Below are positions 1 to 5,417 of a stretch of 5,417 nucleotides of DNA, piece after piece. The notes beneath the pieces are model-generated. The model was not told where the DNA came from. It did not search any database and saw only the letters and a list, made by a program, of their open reading frames with translations. Position 1 is the stretch's first letter. Each line of letters begins with the position of its first letter. The position numbers and the translations under genes are program-made. Source of the DNA: Candidatus Kuenenia stuttgartensis (GTDB taxonomy: Bacteria > Planctomycetota > UBA1135 > UBA2386); contig CAMAUH010000315.1 in assembly GCA_945861365.1 (NCBI GenBank), positions 1-5,417 of the forward strand, given 5' to 3'.

Positions 1-311
1 GCCTGCGTCGTGCCGGCGTCTTCGACCTTCTGCATGTTCGGCTGGTCGGCGGCCGCGAACACGTCGGCCGCGGCCCCTTCGCGCAGCTGCAGCACCAGCT
101 GCGGCGAGCCGGCGAAGTGGAGTTCCACCTTGCTGCCTTGCTGTTGCTCGAAGGCTCGTGCGATCGCCGTGAACGGGGCGGTCAACGACGCAGCGGCGAA
201 CACGCGCACGGGGGCCGCAGCGGCGTCGGCCGCCGACGGCTTGCTGCAGCCACCGGCGAGCAGCAGCACGACGATCGCGCTGCACGAAAACCGCATGACC
301 GCGGGGTTCAT
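1..311 (-). CDS. modA: Molybdate ABC transporter substrate-binding lipoprotein ModA (N-terminal part)
   Basis: This is the periplasmic or surface binding protein that captures molybdate (or tungstate) and passes it to the ModBC transporter. The first 103 residues are present; the gene continues beyond the left edge, where modB and modC would be expected. Residues 1-22 form a lipoprotein signal: R7, a hydrophobic core at 12-19 and a LAGGC box with C22. The box is slightly degenerate, with Leu at -4 rather than -3. The mature protein opens with the family hallmark VFAAASLT (37-44); S42 aligns with the oxyanion-binding Ser12 of E. coli ModA, and S69 in FAGSPQ with Ser39. ADVFAAADQ (82-90) is also typical. 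The start at 311 is preferred over M6 (296) because it overlaps the upstream stop as ATGA and has GAGGA and AGGAAGG upstream, whereas M6 has no ribosome binding site. It is translationally coupled to the regulator. Assignment to ModA is firm; molybdate versus tungstate preference cannot be read. Confidence 0.93.
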   Translation of the reverse strand, partial: MNPAVMRFSCSAIVVLLLAGGCSKPSAADAAAAPVRVFAAASLTAPFTAIARAFEQQQGSKVELHFAGSPQLVLQLREGAAADVFAAADQPNMQKVEDAGTTQ

Positions 312-730
312 GCGTCCTCGCCTTCCTGCGCCTGCACGGCGGCGGGGGCGAGCTCGACGACGACGTTGGTCGCCTTCACCACCGCGTAGGCCATCACGCC
401 CGGCTGCAGCCGCATCGCGTCGACCGATTCGCGCGTGACCAGCGCCACCAGCCGGAACGGGCCACAGCGCAGATCGACCTGCGCCGCGACCTTGTCGCGC
501 ACGACGCGGGTGACGATGCCGAGCAGGTGGTTGCGCGCCGACGACACCTGCGCGAACTCGGGATCGTCGTCGATCGTCTCCGCCAGCTTCGCCAGCCGCG
601 CGCCGTCGACCATGCGCTGGCCGCCCTTGGTGCGCGTCGTCTTCAGCTTGCCGCCGTCGGCGAGGCGGCGCACGGTATCGGTGCTGACGCCGAGGATGCG
701 GGCGGCGTGGCCGAGGCGGTAGGAGACCAT
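308..730 (-). CDS. Helix-turn-helix/TOBE (Mop) molybdenum-responsive regulator
   Basis: A 140-residue protein, probably the transcriptional regulator of the molybdate operon it heads. Residues 4-50 are a MerR/excisionase-like helix-turn-helix: LGHAARILGVSTDTVRRL (6-23) is the recognition unit, followed by a basic wing rich in K, R and T (28-39) and ending in LAKLAE. After a short acidic linker (54-58), residues 64-128 are a TOBE/Mop molybdate-binding domain: SARNHLLGIV (64-73), alternating strands, LVTRESVDAMRLQPG (97-111) and VKATNVVVE (118-126). The fused layout is functionally like ModE but uses a different DNA-binding domain. The start at 730 places the HTH at residue 4, as usual for this family; the frame stays open upstream, but that translation is non-homologous low-complexity sequence. 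No good ribosome binding site precedes it. The stop overlaps the modA start as ATGA. By analogy with ModE, molybdate binding should alter repression of the operon; this is inference. Confidence 0.92.
   Translation of the reverse strand: MVSYRLGHAARILGVSTDTVRRLADGGKLKTTRTKGGQRMVDGARLAKLAETIDDDPEFAQVSSARNHLLGIVTRVVRDKVAAQVDLRCGPFRLVALVTRESVDAMRLQPGVMAYAVVKATNVVVELAPAAVQAQEGEDA
315..327 (-). promoter_or_regulatory. Ribosome binding site of modA, inside the regulator gene
   Basis: On the minus strand GAGGA (319-315) lies 3 bases before the ATG at 311, with a second purine-rich block AGGAAGG (327-321) just upstream. Both lie within the last codons of the regulator gene. They decide the start at 311 and support coupled translation of regulator and ModA. 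Confidence 0.6.
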
Positions 731-753
731 TGCCAGCGTTCTACGGCAGGTTC

Positions 754-792
754 CCTGGCATCCGCAAGGTGTTCGGGATGCCGATCCTGGCA
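754..792 (-). promoter_or_regulatory. Candidate operator repeats upstream of the molybdate operon
   Basis: Two direct copies of CCTGGCA lie at 754-760 and 786-792, 32 bases apart, about three helical turns. A perfect 7-base inverted repeat, GGCATCC (757-763) and GGATGCC (776-782), is separated by 12 bases. A further TGCCAG, the complement of CTGGCA, sits at 731-736 against the regulator start codon. The position directly ahead of a regulator-transporter operon suits an autoregulatory operator. No convincing -35/-10 pair was found, and the repeats are short for GC-rich DNA, so this is tentative. Confidence 0.3.
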
Positions 793-807
793 GCGCATGC
801 TGATGCG

Positions 808-915
808 ATGCGCACGTATTCCGTCCTCCTCGCTGTCCTGCTCGGCGCCGCCGGCGCCACGCCACCGCCGGCCGCCCCGGCTACAGCCAACGCAGCCACC
901 CCGGGCCTGCTCTGA
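808..915 (+). CDS. Possible 35-residue secreted or membrane peptide (doubtful)
   Basis: A short plus-strand frame starting ATG CGC ACG encodes a basic N-terminus (R2), a hydrophobic stretch at residues 5-16 (SVLLAVLLGAAG) and a Pro/Ala-rich remainder ending at TGA 913-915. It looks like a signal peptide followed by a short low-complexity tail. Third codon positions are mostly G or C, as in the surrounding genes. It lies in the 218-base gap between the regulator and the SET-domain gene and runs opposite to both. An in-frame ATG at 730 would lengthen it to 61 residues but adds nothing recognisable. There is no clear ribosome binding site and no family that I recognise. It could be a tiny exported peptide, a remnant of a larger gene, or chance, since open frames are common at this base composition. 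Confidence 0.22.
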   Translation: MRTYSVLLAVLLGAAGATPPPAAPATANAATPGLL

Positions 916-948
916 CGGGCGCAGGCGGTCGCTTCGGGACCCGACGGC

Positions 949-1344
949 TCACACCGTCTGGAACCACACCGGCGAATCGTCGTCGGGCGTGCCGTGGTAG
1001 TTGATCGTGACCTCGTCGCCGTTCGCGATGTCGCGCACCGCGGTGAACGCGATCGTGCGGCTGCCCGGCTCGATGGTGAACGTCGCGTTCGCCGGGCACG
1101 CGTGGTTGTAGAGCGAGGCCCAACCGAGCGCGCAGGCGATGTGCTGCTCGTCCCAGGCGAACCAGTAGTCGTCGAGCAAGGTGCCGCGCAGCGGCGCCAC
1201 CTGCTGGCGCGGCACGACCAGCACCGGCGCACGTTCGAGCAGGTCGCCGCGCCGGAACGCGCGCGTCGCGAACACGCCGCGGCCCCGTCCCGTCGATTCG
1301 CGCACACAGAGGCCAGCGGGTGGCGTCGGTTCCGATTGCTTCAC
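949..1344 (-). CDS. SET-domain protein, probable protein-lysine methyltransferase
   Basis: A complete 131-residue single-domain SET protein; SET proteins transfer methyl from S-adenosylmethionine to lysine side chains. Visible motifs, in order: GRGRGVFATRAFRRGD (19-34), the first SET strand and cofactor loop; SLYNHACPANA (77-87), matching the NHxxxPN pseudoknot motif with Pro one position early; and NGDEVTINYHG (108-118), matching the GEEI-x-DY motif, with Y116 as the likely active-site tyrosine. The C-terminal PVWF (125-128) supplies the aromatic cap seen in small bacterial SET proteins. There is no cysteine-rich post-SET region. No signal peptide is present, so it is cytoplasmic. The start is a GTG with no clear ribosome binding site; a later in-frame GTG (residue 14) would clip the fold's edge. 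It follows the histidine kinase by 42 bases on the same strand and in the same frame, suggesting one operon. The substrate is unknown; ribosomal, histone-like or neighbour-encoded proteins are all possible. Confidence 0.88.
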   Translation of the reverse strand: MKQSEPTPPAGLCVRESTGRGRGVFATRAFRRGDLLERAPVLVVPRQQVAPLRGTLLDDYWFAWDEQHIACALGWASLYNHACPANATFTIEPGSRTIAFTAVRDIANGDEVTINYHGTPDDDSPVWFQTV

Positions 1345-1386
1345 CTTCGCAGCGTCGCGAGCCCGCGGGCGCTGCGCAACCGTCGT

Positions 1387-2766
1387 TCAGAAGCCGCCGC
1401 CGGCACCGGTGCCGGCACCGATCGCGGCGAGCCGCGGTTGGCCGAGCCCCGGCAGCAGCACGACGAAGCCAGCGCCGCCGAGCGGCGAGTCCTCGCACCA
1501 GATCAGGCCGCCGAATCGCGCGACGATCGCGCGGCTGGTAGCGAGGCCGAGGCCGGTGCCCGCCGGCTTGTCGGTCAGGTGGTCCTTCAGCTGGTTGAAC
1601 TTCTCGAACACCGCCTGGCGCTCGTTCTGCGGCACGCCGGGCCCGGAATCCTCGACGCGCAGCTCCCAGCCCTCGTCGCGCGCCGCCAGACCGAGGCGCG
1701 CGGTGCCGCCTGCCGGCGTGAACTTGATCGCGTTGTCGAGCAGGCTGGTGACGACCTGTTCGAGACGCCGCTGGTCGCCGACCAGCCCCGGCGGTTCCCC
1801 GACGATCGCCAGTTCGAACAGGATGCCACGCGACTTCGCGAGCTCGAAGAACGGGGCCGCCGCGGCCCGCACGATCGCCGCACCGTCGAGCACGTCGCTG
1901 GCGAACGGTGCCTCGCCGCTCTCCAGCTGCAGGAAGTCGAACATGCCGTCGACGAGGCGACTCAGCTGCAGACCTTCCTCGTGGATGATGCGCACGAACT
2001 CCGGCCACTCGGCGCTCTCGCCGGGCACCAGCGATCCGAGGATCTCCGAGTAGGCGCAGACGTTGGTCAGTGGCGTGCGCAGCTCGTGCGACACACTCGA
2101 CAGGAAGCGGTCCTTCAAGCGCTGCAGTTCGTGCGTGCGCGTGCTGTCGACCAACAGGAACACGGTGCCGAAGTCGTGACCGGTGCGCTGCGACGTGACC
2201 TGCACGGCGGTCAGGTCGTAGACCGAGTCGCGGCACGGGATCGCCGAATAGCGGATCTGCGGCAGTTCCGTGATCGAGCCCGGCGTCTCGCGCAGCGCGG
2301 CCCACGCTTCCTTGGCGCGCTGGGCCAGCTCGGGCATCAGTGCATCCCACAACAGGCTGCCCCCCGGATCCAACGCCGGCGAGCGCAAAGCGCGCCGCGC
2401 CGCCGGATTGGCCAGCACGATCTCGCCGCTGCCGTCGACGACGAGCACGCCTTCGCGCAGCGCTTCCAGCACCGAACGCGCGCGCTCGTGCGCGAGTTCG
2501 AGCGACATCACCTTCGCCAACGCATCGCGTTCGCCTTCCGCGCGCGACGCACGGCTGGTGCGCTGCAAGACACTGCCGATCTCGCCGCGCAACAGCACGC
2601 GCTCGAGCATGCCGGCGAGCAGCGCGGCCGAGGTCATCAGCCCGGTCACCGACCACGGTGCATCGCAGATCCACGCGATCGCCACCAGCACGAACACGAG
2701 CGCGATGCCGCGCCACAGGATCCGGCCACGGTCGAACGGGAACCGCGGTGGCGGTTCGTTCTCCAT
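1387..2766 (-). CDS. Membrane-anchored PAS sensor histidine kinase
   Basis: A 459-residue two-component sensor kinase. Two closely spaced hydrophobic segments (about 16-33 and 37-54) form a membrane hairpin with almost no external loop, so sensing is probably within the membrane or cytoplasmic. A coiled-coil-like linker (60-98) leads into a PAS-like domain (about 97-205; VLVVDGSGEIVLANPAA at 107-123). The HisKA domain carries the phosphoacceptor H227 in SSVSHELRTPL. The ATPase domain is intact: N box with N345 (SLLDNAIKFTP), G1 box DSGPG (373-377), F box around F387-F390 and G2 box GTGLGL (403-408). The tail (449-459) is Gly-rich. All catalytic motifs are present, so it should be active. The start at 2766 is a choice; an ATG at 2790 adds eight residues, and neither has a clear ribosome binding site. 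No response regulator occurs in the window. It precedes the SET gene and diverges from the HEAT-repeat genes. The signal is unknown. Confidence 0.95.
   Translation of the reverse strand: MENEPPPRFPFDRGRILWRGIALVFVLVAIAWICDAPWSVTGLMTSAALLAGMLERVLLRGEIGSVLQRTSRASRAEGERDALAKVMSLELAHERARSVLEALREGVLVVDGSGEIVLANPAARRALRSPALDPGGSLLWDALMPELAQRAKEAWAALRETPGSITELPQIRYSAIPCRDSVYDLTAVQVTSQRTGHDFGTVFLLVDSTRTHELQRLKDRFLSSVSHELRTPLTNVCAYSEILGSLVPGESAEWPEFVRIIHEEGLQLSRLVDGMFDFLQLESGEAPFASDVLDGAAIVRAAAAPFFELAKSRGILFELAIVGEPPGLVGDQRRLEQVVTSLLDNAIKFTPAGGTARLGLAARDEGWELRVEDSGPGVPQNERQAVFEKFNQLKDHLTDKPAGTGLGLATSRAIVARFGGLIWCEDSPLGGAGFVVLLPGLGQPRLAAIGAGTGAGGGF
1399..1416. repeat. 18-base perfect palindrome at the 3' end of the kinase gene
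   Basis: GCCGGCACCGGTGCCGGC reads identically on both strands. It lies 9 bases inside the kinase stop codon and encodes part of its Gly/Ala/Thr tail. In RNA it could fold into a hairpin of at most about 7 base pairs with a tight loop. No T-run follows, so it is not a typical intrinsic terminator, and the SET gene begins shortly after on the same strand. It may simply reflect repeated Gly-Ala codons. Confidence 0.5.
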
Positions 2767-2889
2767 GCGGATGCCGGGGCCCGGGTGCATCGTGTCCGCT
2801 ATCGAGACTCGGCCCCTTCGCCCTTGACCCACATCCGCAACAGGGCGCACGCCATCGCTGCCGATGAACAGCAGCCCCGGAGGATCTGC
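2767..2889. promoter_or_regulatory. Divergent intergenic region between the kinase and HEAT-repeat genes
   Basis: This 123-base region separates two gene groups read in opposite directions, so promoters for both should lie here. On the plus strand TTGACC (2824-2829) resembles a -35 box, but no good -10 box sits 16-18 bases on. On the minus strand CGATAG, around 2801-2806, is a faint -10-like candidate without a -35 partner. If the kinase starts at 2790, the region shrinks to 99 bases. The promoter role comes from gene layout, not from motif strength. Confidence 0.45.
2879..2884 (+). promoter_or_regulatory. Strong ribosome binding site of the HEAT-repeat gene
   Basis: GGAGGA lies 5 bases before the ATG at 2890, near-ideal complementarity and spacing to the 16S rRNA 3' end. 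It fixes this start, even though the frame is open far upstream. It is the strongest such site in the window. Confidence 0.85.
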
Positions 2890-4248
2890 ATGGGCCTGCT
2901 CGCTACCTGTCTGCTGCCACTGCTCGCGCCACAAGCGCCTACGACGACGCCGACCACACCGACGCCGCTGCCGGTGGTGGCCGCATCCAGCCAGGATCCG
3001 GTCGATCTCGGCCCGCTGCGGGCGGCCGAAGCCGACGACGCGAAGGCCGATCCTGCTGCACTGCTGCAGTTCGCGAACGGCAGCGACGCGGCCCTCGCGG
3101 CGCGCGCCGCGTGGCTGCTCGCGCGTGGCAAGCACGCCGATCGGCTGCCGATGCTGCGCCAGGTGGTCGCCGAGAGCCCGCACGCGACCGCGCGGCTGCA
3201 GGCCATGCAAGCGCTGCTGCACCAACGGGAAGTCGGTTCGACGACCACCGCGACGGCAGCCCTGCATGACACCGACCGCCGCATCCGCACGCTGGCCGCG
3301 CAACTGCTCGGCGCGCTGAACCGGCCGACGGCGCGCGAGCCGCTGCTGGCTCTGTTGCAGGAGCAGCAGCATGCCGAGCCCGGCATCGCGACCGACGTGC
3401 AGGCGGCTCTGCTGGCCTTGCACGACCTCGGCGCCGACGACCTGTTGCTGCGTGCAGCGACCGCCGTGCATGGTGGCAACGCCGAAGGCGTCGGCCCGAC
3501 GCTGGCGTTCTGCCTGCAGCAGATGGCGCCCAAGCTCGATCGTGAGCAGCAGCTGATGCTGGCGCTCGGCATGCTCGACCACCGCGAGCCCCTGGCGCGC
3601 CGTTTCGCGATCGATGCGCTGGCCGGCCTCGGCGATCCCTCGACTGCCAAGGCCCTCGAGGGGCGGCTCGCCAACGAGACGCCCGAACTGCGCCCGCTGG
3701 TCGAAGTGGCCCTCGCGCACCTGCGCCAGGATGCCGCCCACGACCCGGAACGCGCGACGCTGATGGACAAGCTGCACGGTCTCGACCAACGCGCGAAGGC
3801 GTGGTGGCAGCAGAGCTCGACGGTCGAGCGCGGCGTCGTGGTCAGCGTGCCGCTGGCGGTGCTGCTGCTGTTGTTGCTGACGCTGCGCCGGCGCGGCAAC
3901 GCCGCCTCGCCGGCCAGCGACCATGCCGACGCCGAAGCCGCGGCCGCGCTGGTGCAGCCGTCGGCGGATCTCGACACGCCCGAACAGCTCGCCGCCGACC
4001 TCGCGACGGATCCGGAGACCGCCTGGGGTGAAGCGGAGCCCGCGCTGGAGGATGCCAACGAACAACCGGCGGACAGCGAGGCGACGTTCGCCGAGGAAGT
4101 GCCCGCGGACGAGTTCGCGCCGGAGACCCAGACCAGCGAAGGCGAGCCGACCGAGACCGGCGGTTTCGACGAGACGACGACCGAACTCGAAGTCGTCACC
4201 GATGGCGAAGCCACCGGGTGGCAGGACGATGCCGGCGCAGCGCGCTGA
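2890..4248 (+). CDS. HEAT-repeat protein with one transmembrane helix and an acidic tail
   Basis: A 452-residue protein of unknown function. The first 16 residues are hydrophobic (MGLLATCLLPLLAPQA) and could be a signal peptide, though they lack a basic residue. A Thr/Pro-rich linker follows (17-28). Residues about 45-282 are alpha-helical repeats; the clearest HEAT/PBS-lyase-like units are at 129-156 (helix pair with RTLAAQLLGAL) and 232-260 (ARRFAIDALAGLGDP). Such solenoids usually bind proteins. One transmembrane helix (315-332, Val/Leu-rich) is followed by RRR (333-335), which by the positive-inside rule puts the repeats outside the cytoplasmic membrane and the tail inside. The tail (338-452) holds about 32 Asp/Glu and only one basic residue, at its end, so it is probably disordered. 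The start is fixed by GGAGGA. The 3' end overlaps the next gene by 20 bases, suggesting translational coupling. No catalytic motif is visible. The envelope-scaffold role is inference. Confidence 0.92.
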   Translation: MGLLATCLLPLLAPQAPTTTPTTPTPLPVVAASSQDPVDLGPLRAAEADDAKADPAALLQFANGSDAALAARAAWLLARGKHADRLPMLRQVVAESPHATARLQAMQALLHQREVGSTTTATAALHDTDRRIRTLAAQLLGALNRPTAREPLLALLQEQQHAEPGIATDVQAALLALHDLGADDLLLRAATAVHGGNAEGVGPTLAFCLQQMAPKLDREQQLMLALGMLDHREPLARRFAIDALAGLGDPSTAKALEGRLANETPELRPLVEVALAHLRQDAAHDPERATLMDKLHGLDQRAKAWWQQSSTVERGVVVSVPLAVLLLLLLTLRRRGNAASPASDHADAEAAAALVQPSADLDTPEQLAADLATDPETAWGEAEPALEDANEQPADSEATFAEEVPADEFAPETQTSEGEPTETGGFDETTTELEVVTDGEATGWQDDAGAAR

Positions 4249-5395
4249 ACCGCGCGCGGCAGCCGCGTGCCTGCTGCTGCTGCTGCTCGGCAGCCCGCTC
4301 GCGGCGCAGACCCCGAGCGCGGCCGCGCCGCAGCCGATCGTGCGCATCGCGCTGGCGCCGGACGCCATGCGTGCGCAGTTGCCGGCCCTCGCCGAACTGT
4401 GCGAACGGCATCTGCCGCAGCGGGTCGGCGCCGTGCCGGCGGACGCCTTCGGGCTCGAACTGCAGGACGGCACGCTGCGCCAGTTCCCGACCGCGGCGCG
4501 GCTGCCCGCCGGCATCGTCGCGACCGGTTCGTGCCGGTTCGGCGCCGGCGAGCCGCTGCTGTGGAGCACGGCGCAAGACGGCACCGAAGACTGGTACGTG
4601 CCCGCCGACTTCTCACTGCCCGCGGCCTGGTCGTCGCTGCTGCACGCAGCGAACGCGACCGCACTCGACACCCCGATGACGCTGTCCGCCGCGGTGGTGA
4701 CCGCCCACCTCGCCGGCGCGATGGCCGAAGGGGATCCGCGCGCCGACCTGCTGCTGCAGCTGGCCGCGACCTGCGGGGAAGTGACGTGGCTCGCCTGGCG
4801 AGAAGGCGCGACGCTGCGCGTGCGCGGCCGTTCCGATGGCGGCCTCGCCCTGCCGGCGACCCTGGCGCTGCTGGCCGGGGCTCCACCACCGACGCTCGCG
4901 CCCCGCTCGCTGCGCGCGTTCGGCGCACGCGATGCGCACCGCAACGAAGCGGCGCGGCAGCTGCTGCGCGGCGAGGACGCCGTGTCGATCCCGGTGTTGC
5001 GGGCGCTGCTGCACGCCGAAGACGAGACCGCGCTGGCGGCGATCGACGCACTGGTGCGCCTCGGCGCCACCGACGAACTGCCGCGCATCGTCGCCGCCGC
5101 GACGCCGGCTCGACCGGCCGCAGCACTCGCCGCGCTGCACGCCGTGCAGAGCCTGTGGACGCTGGCTTCGCCGCAGATCCGCCAACAGACGCGCGGTGCG
5201 ATCGCGCGCAGCGGGGACCTGCACCTGCGCGGGCTCGACCTCGCGAAGCTGGATGGCACGCCGCCCGCGACCTTGCCGGCCGAGCCGACGCTCGACGACC
5301 GCGGCCGCGCGCTGCTGTGGCTGTCGCTGACCGCGATCGGCCTTTGCGGGCTGTGGCTGCGCGAACGGCAGCGTCCCGGCGAACTGCCCGCGTGA
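4229..5395 (+). CDS. Exported, C-terminally anchored protein with a HEAT-like segment
   Basis: A 388-residue protein that I do not recognise. Residues 1-27 are a good signal peptide: R5 and R9, hydrophobic ACLLLLLLG (13-21), then SPLAAQ with likely cleavage after A26. Residues about 36-230 form a mixed domain without a family signature. Residues 236-310 are helical and include a HEAT-like pair (about 251-291: VLRALLHAEDETALAAIDAL and the helix after it). A C-terminal transmembrane helix (361-377, ALLWLSLTAIGLCGLWL) is followed by basic RERQR, giving an outside body with a short cytoplasmic end. The start at 4229 keeps the signal peptide; AGGA lies only 2 bases upstream (GGTGG somewhat further), so initiation may depend on the preceding gene, which it overlaps by 20 bases. 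Both proteins appear to be tethered in the same orientation, so they may form a complex. Four cysteines remain after cleavage (C58, C102, C182, C373). Confidence 0.88.
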   Translation: MPAQRAEPRAAAACLLLLLLGSPLAAQTPSAAAPQPIVRIALAPDAMRAQLPALAELCERHLPQRVGAVPADAFGLELQDGTLRQFPTAARLPAGIVATGSCRFGAGEPLLWSTAQDGTEDWYVPADFSLPAAWSSLLHAANATALDTPMTLSAAVVTAHLAGAMAEGDPRADLLLQLAATCGEVTWLAWREGATLRVRGRSDGGLALPATLALLAGAPPPTLAPRSLRAFGARDAHRNEAARQLLRGEDAVSIPVLRALLHAEDETALAAIDALVRLGATDELPRIVAAATPARPAAALAALHAVQSLWTLASPQIRQQTRGAIARSGDLHLRGLDLAKLDGTPPATLPAEPTLDDRGRALLWLSLTAIGLCGLWLRERQRPGELPA

Positions 5396-5417
5396 CGCGA
5401 GCGCAGTGGCGCCGACG
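5392..5417 (+). CDS. Possible start of a third gene of the same operon
   Basis: GTG at 5392-5394 overlaps the TGA of the preceding gene as GTGA, a common arrangement in coupled operons. The eight readable codons give a basic start (V/M-T-R-A-Q-W-R-R) that could precede a signal peptide or membrane helix. No ribosome binding site is evident and only 26 bases are visible, so this is a suggestion from position. Confidence 0.3.

Noticed and set aside
905..926. Inverted repeat GCCTGC / GCAGGC as a terminator between convergent genes
   Set aside because: The stem is only 6 base pairs with a 10-base loop and no T-run on either strand; such repeats arise readily in GC-rich DNA.
943..958. Hairpin GACGG / CCGTC spanning the SET stop codon
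   Set aside because: Five base pairs without a T-run is too weak to call a terminator.
881..2716. 611-codon minus-strand frame overlapping the kinase and SET genes
   Set aside because: It is a frame-shifted shadow of both genes, dominated by Arg/Ala/Gly, with no recognisable motif.
2824..2852. Sigma-70 type promoter beginning with TTGACC
   Set aside because: The -35 resemblance is good, but the hexamers at 16-18 base spacing are GC-rich and do not resemble a -10 box, so no discrete promoter is claimed.
994..2889. Plus-strand open frame upstream of the HEAT-repeat start
   Set aside because: It is antisense to the SET and kinase genes, compositionally biased (Arg, Ala, Gln-rich) and has no domain signature. 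A strong ribosome binding site marks 2890 as the start.
4271..4289. CTG repeat run as a simple-sequence repeat or phase-variable tract
   Set aside because: It encodes the leucine core of a signal peptide in in-frame codons; trinucleotide runs there are expected, and slippage would not shift the frame.
1387..5259. A 1290-codon minus-strand open frame extending far upstream of the kinase
   Set aside because: Only the part from 2766 matches a sensor kinase. The upstream part is low-complexity Arg/Ser/Ala-rich sequence antisense to two well-supported plus-strand genes; long stop-free antisense frames are expected at this GC content.

Overview
The window is a compact, very GC-rich bacterial segment (roughly 70% G+C by eye, codons ending strongly in G or C) with no mobile element, RNA gene or CRISPR array that I can see. 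Lineage cannot be fixed from this sequence. HEAT-repeat proteins on single membrane anchors and a small SET-domain methyltransferase beside a sensor kinase would suit Planctomycetota, but other high-GC phyla are possible, and the molybdenum regulator resembles actinobacterial homologues as I remember them. No lineage-specific marker is present.

Left block (1-730, minus strand): the start of a molybdate operon. A small DNA-binding protein joining a MerR/excisionase-type helix-turn-helix to a molybdate-binding TOBE (Mop) domain is followed, with an ATGA overlap, by modA, the molybdate-binding lipoprotein, which runs off the left edge. The 218-base stretch upstream (731-948) holds short direct and inverted repeats that could be an operator, plus a doubtful 35-residue plus-strand reading frame.

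Middle block (949-2766, minus strand): a membrane-anchored PAS-type sensor histidine kinase followed 42 bases later by a small complete SET-domain protein, probably a lysine methyltransferase. The two genes lie in the same reading frame, separated by one TGA and 14 sense codons. No response regulator is present in the window.

Right block (2890-5417, plus strand): transcribed away from the kinase across a 123-base intergenic region are two uncharacterised envelope proteins. The first has a HEAT-repeat domain, one transmembrane helix and a strongly acidic, probably disordered C-terminal tail. The second overlaps it by 20 bases and has a signal peptide, an unrecognised domain, a short HEAT-like segment and a C-terminal transmembrane anchor. 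A third gene may begin with a GTGA overlap at the right edge. The matching anchored topologies, tight coupling and head-to-head arrangement with the kinase-SET pair make this the part of the window most likely to hold something undescribed, but the functional link is inference only.
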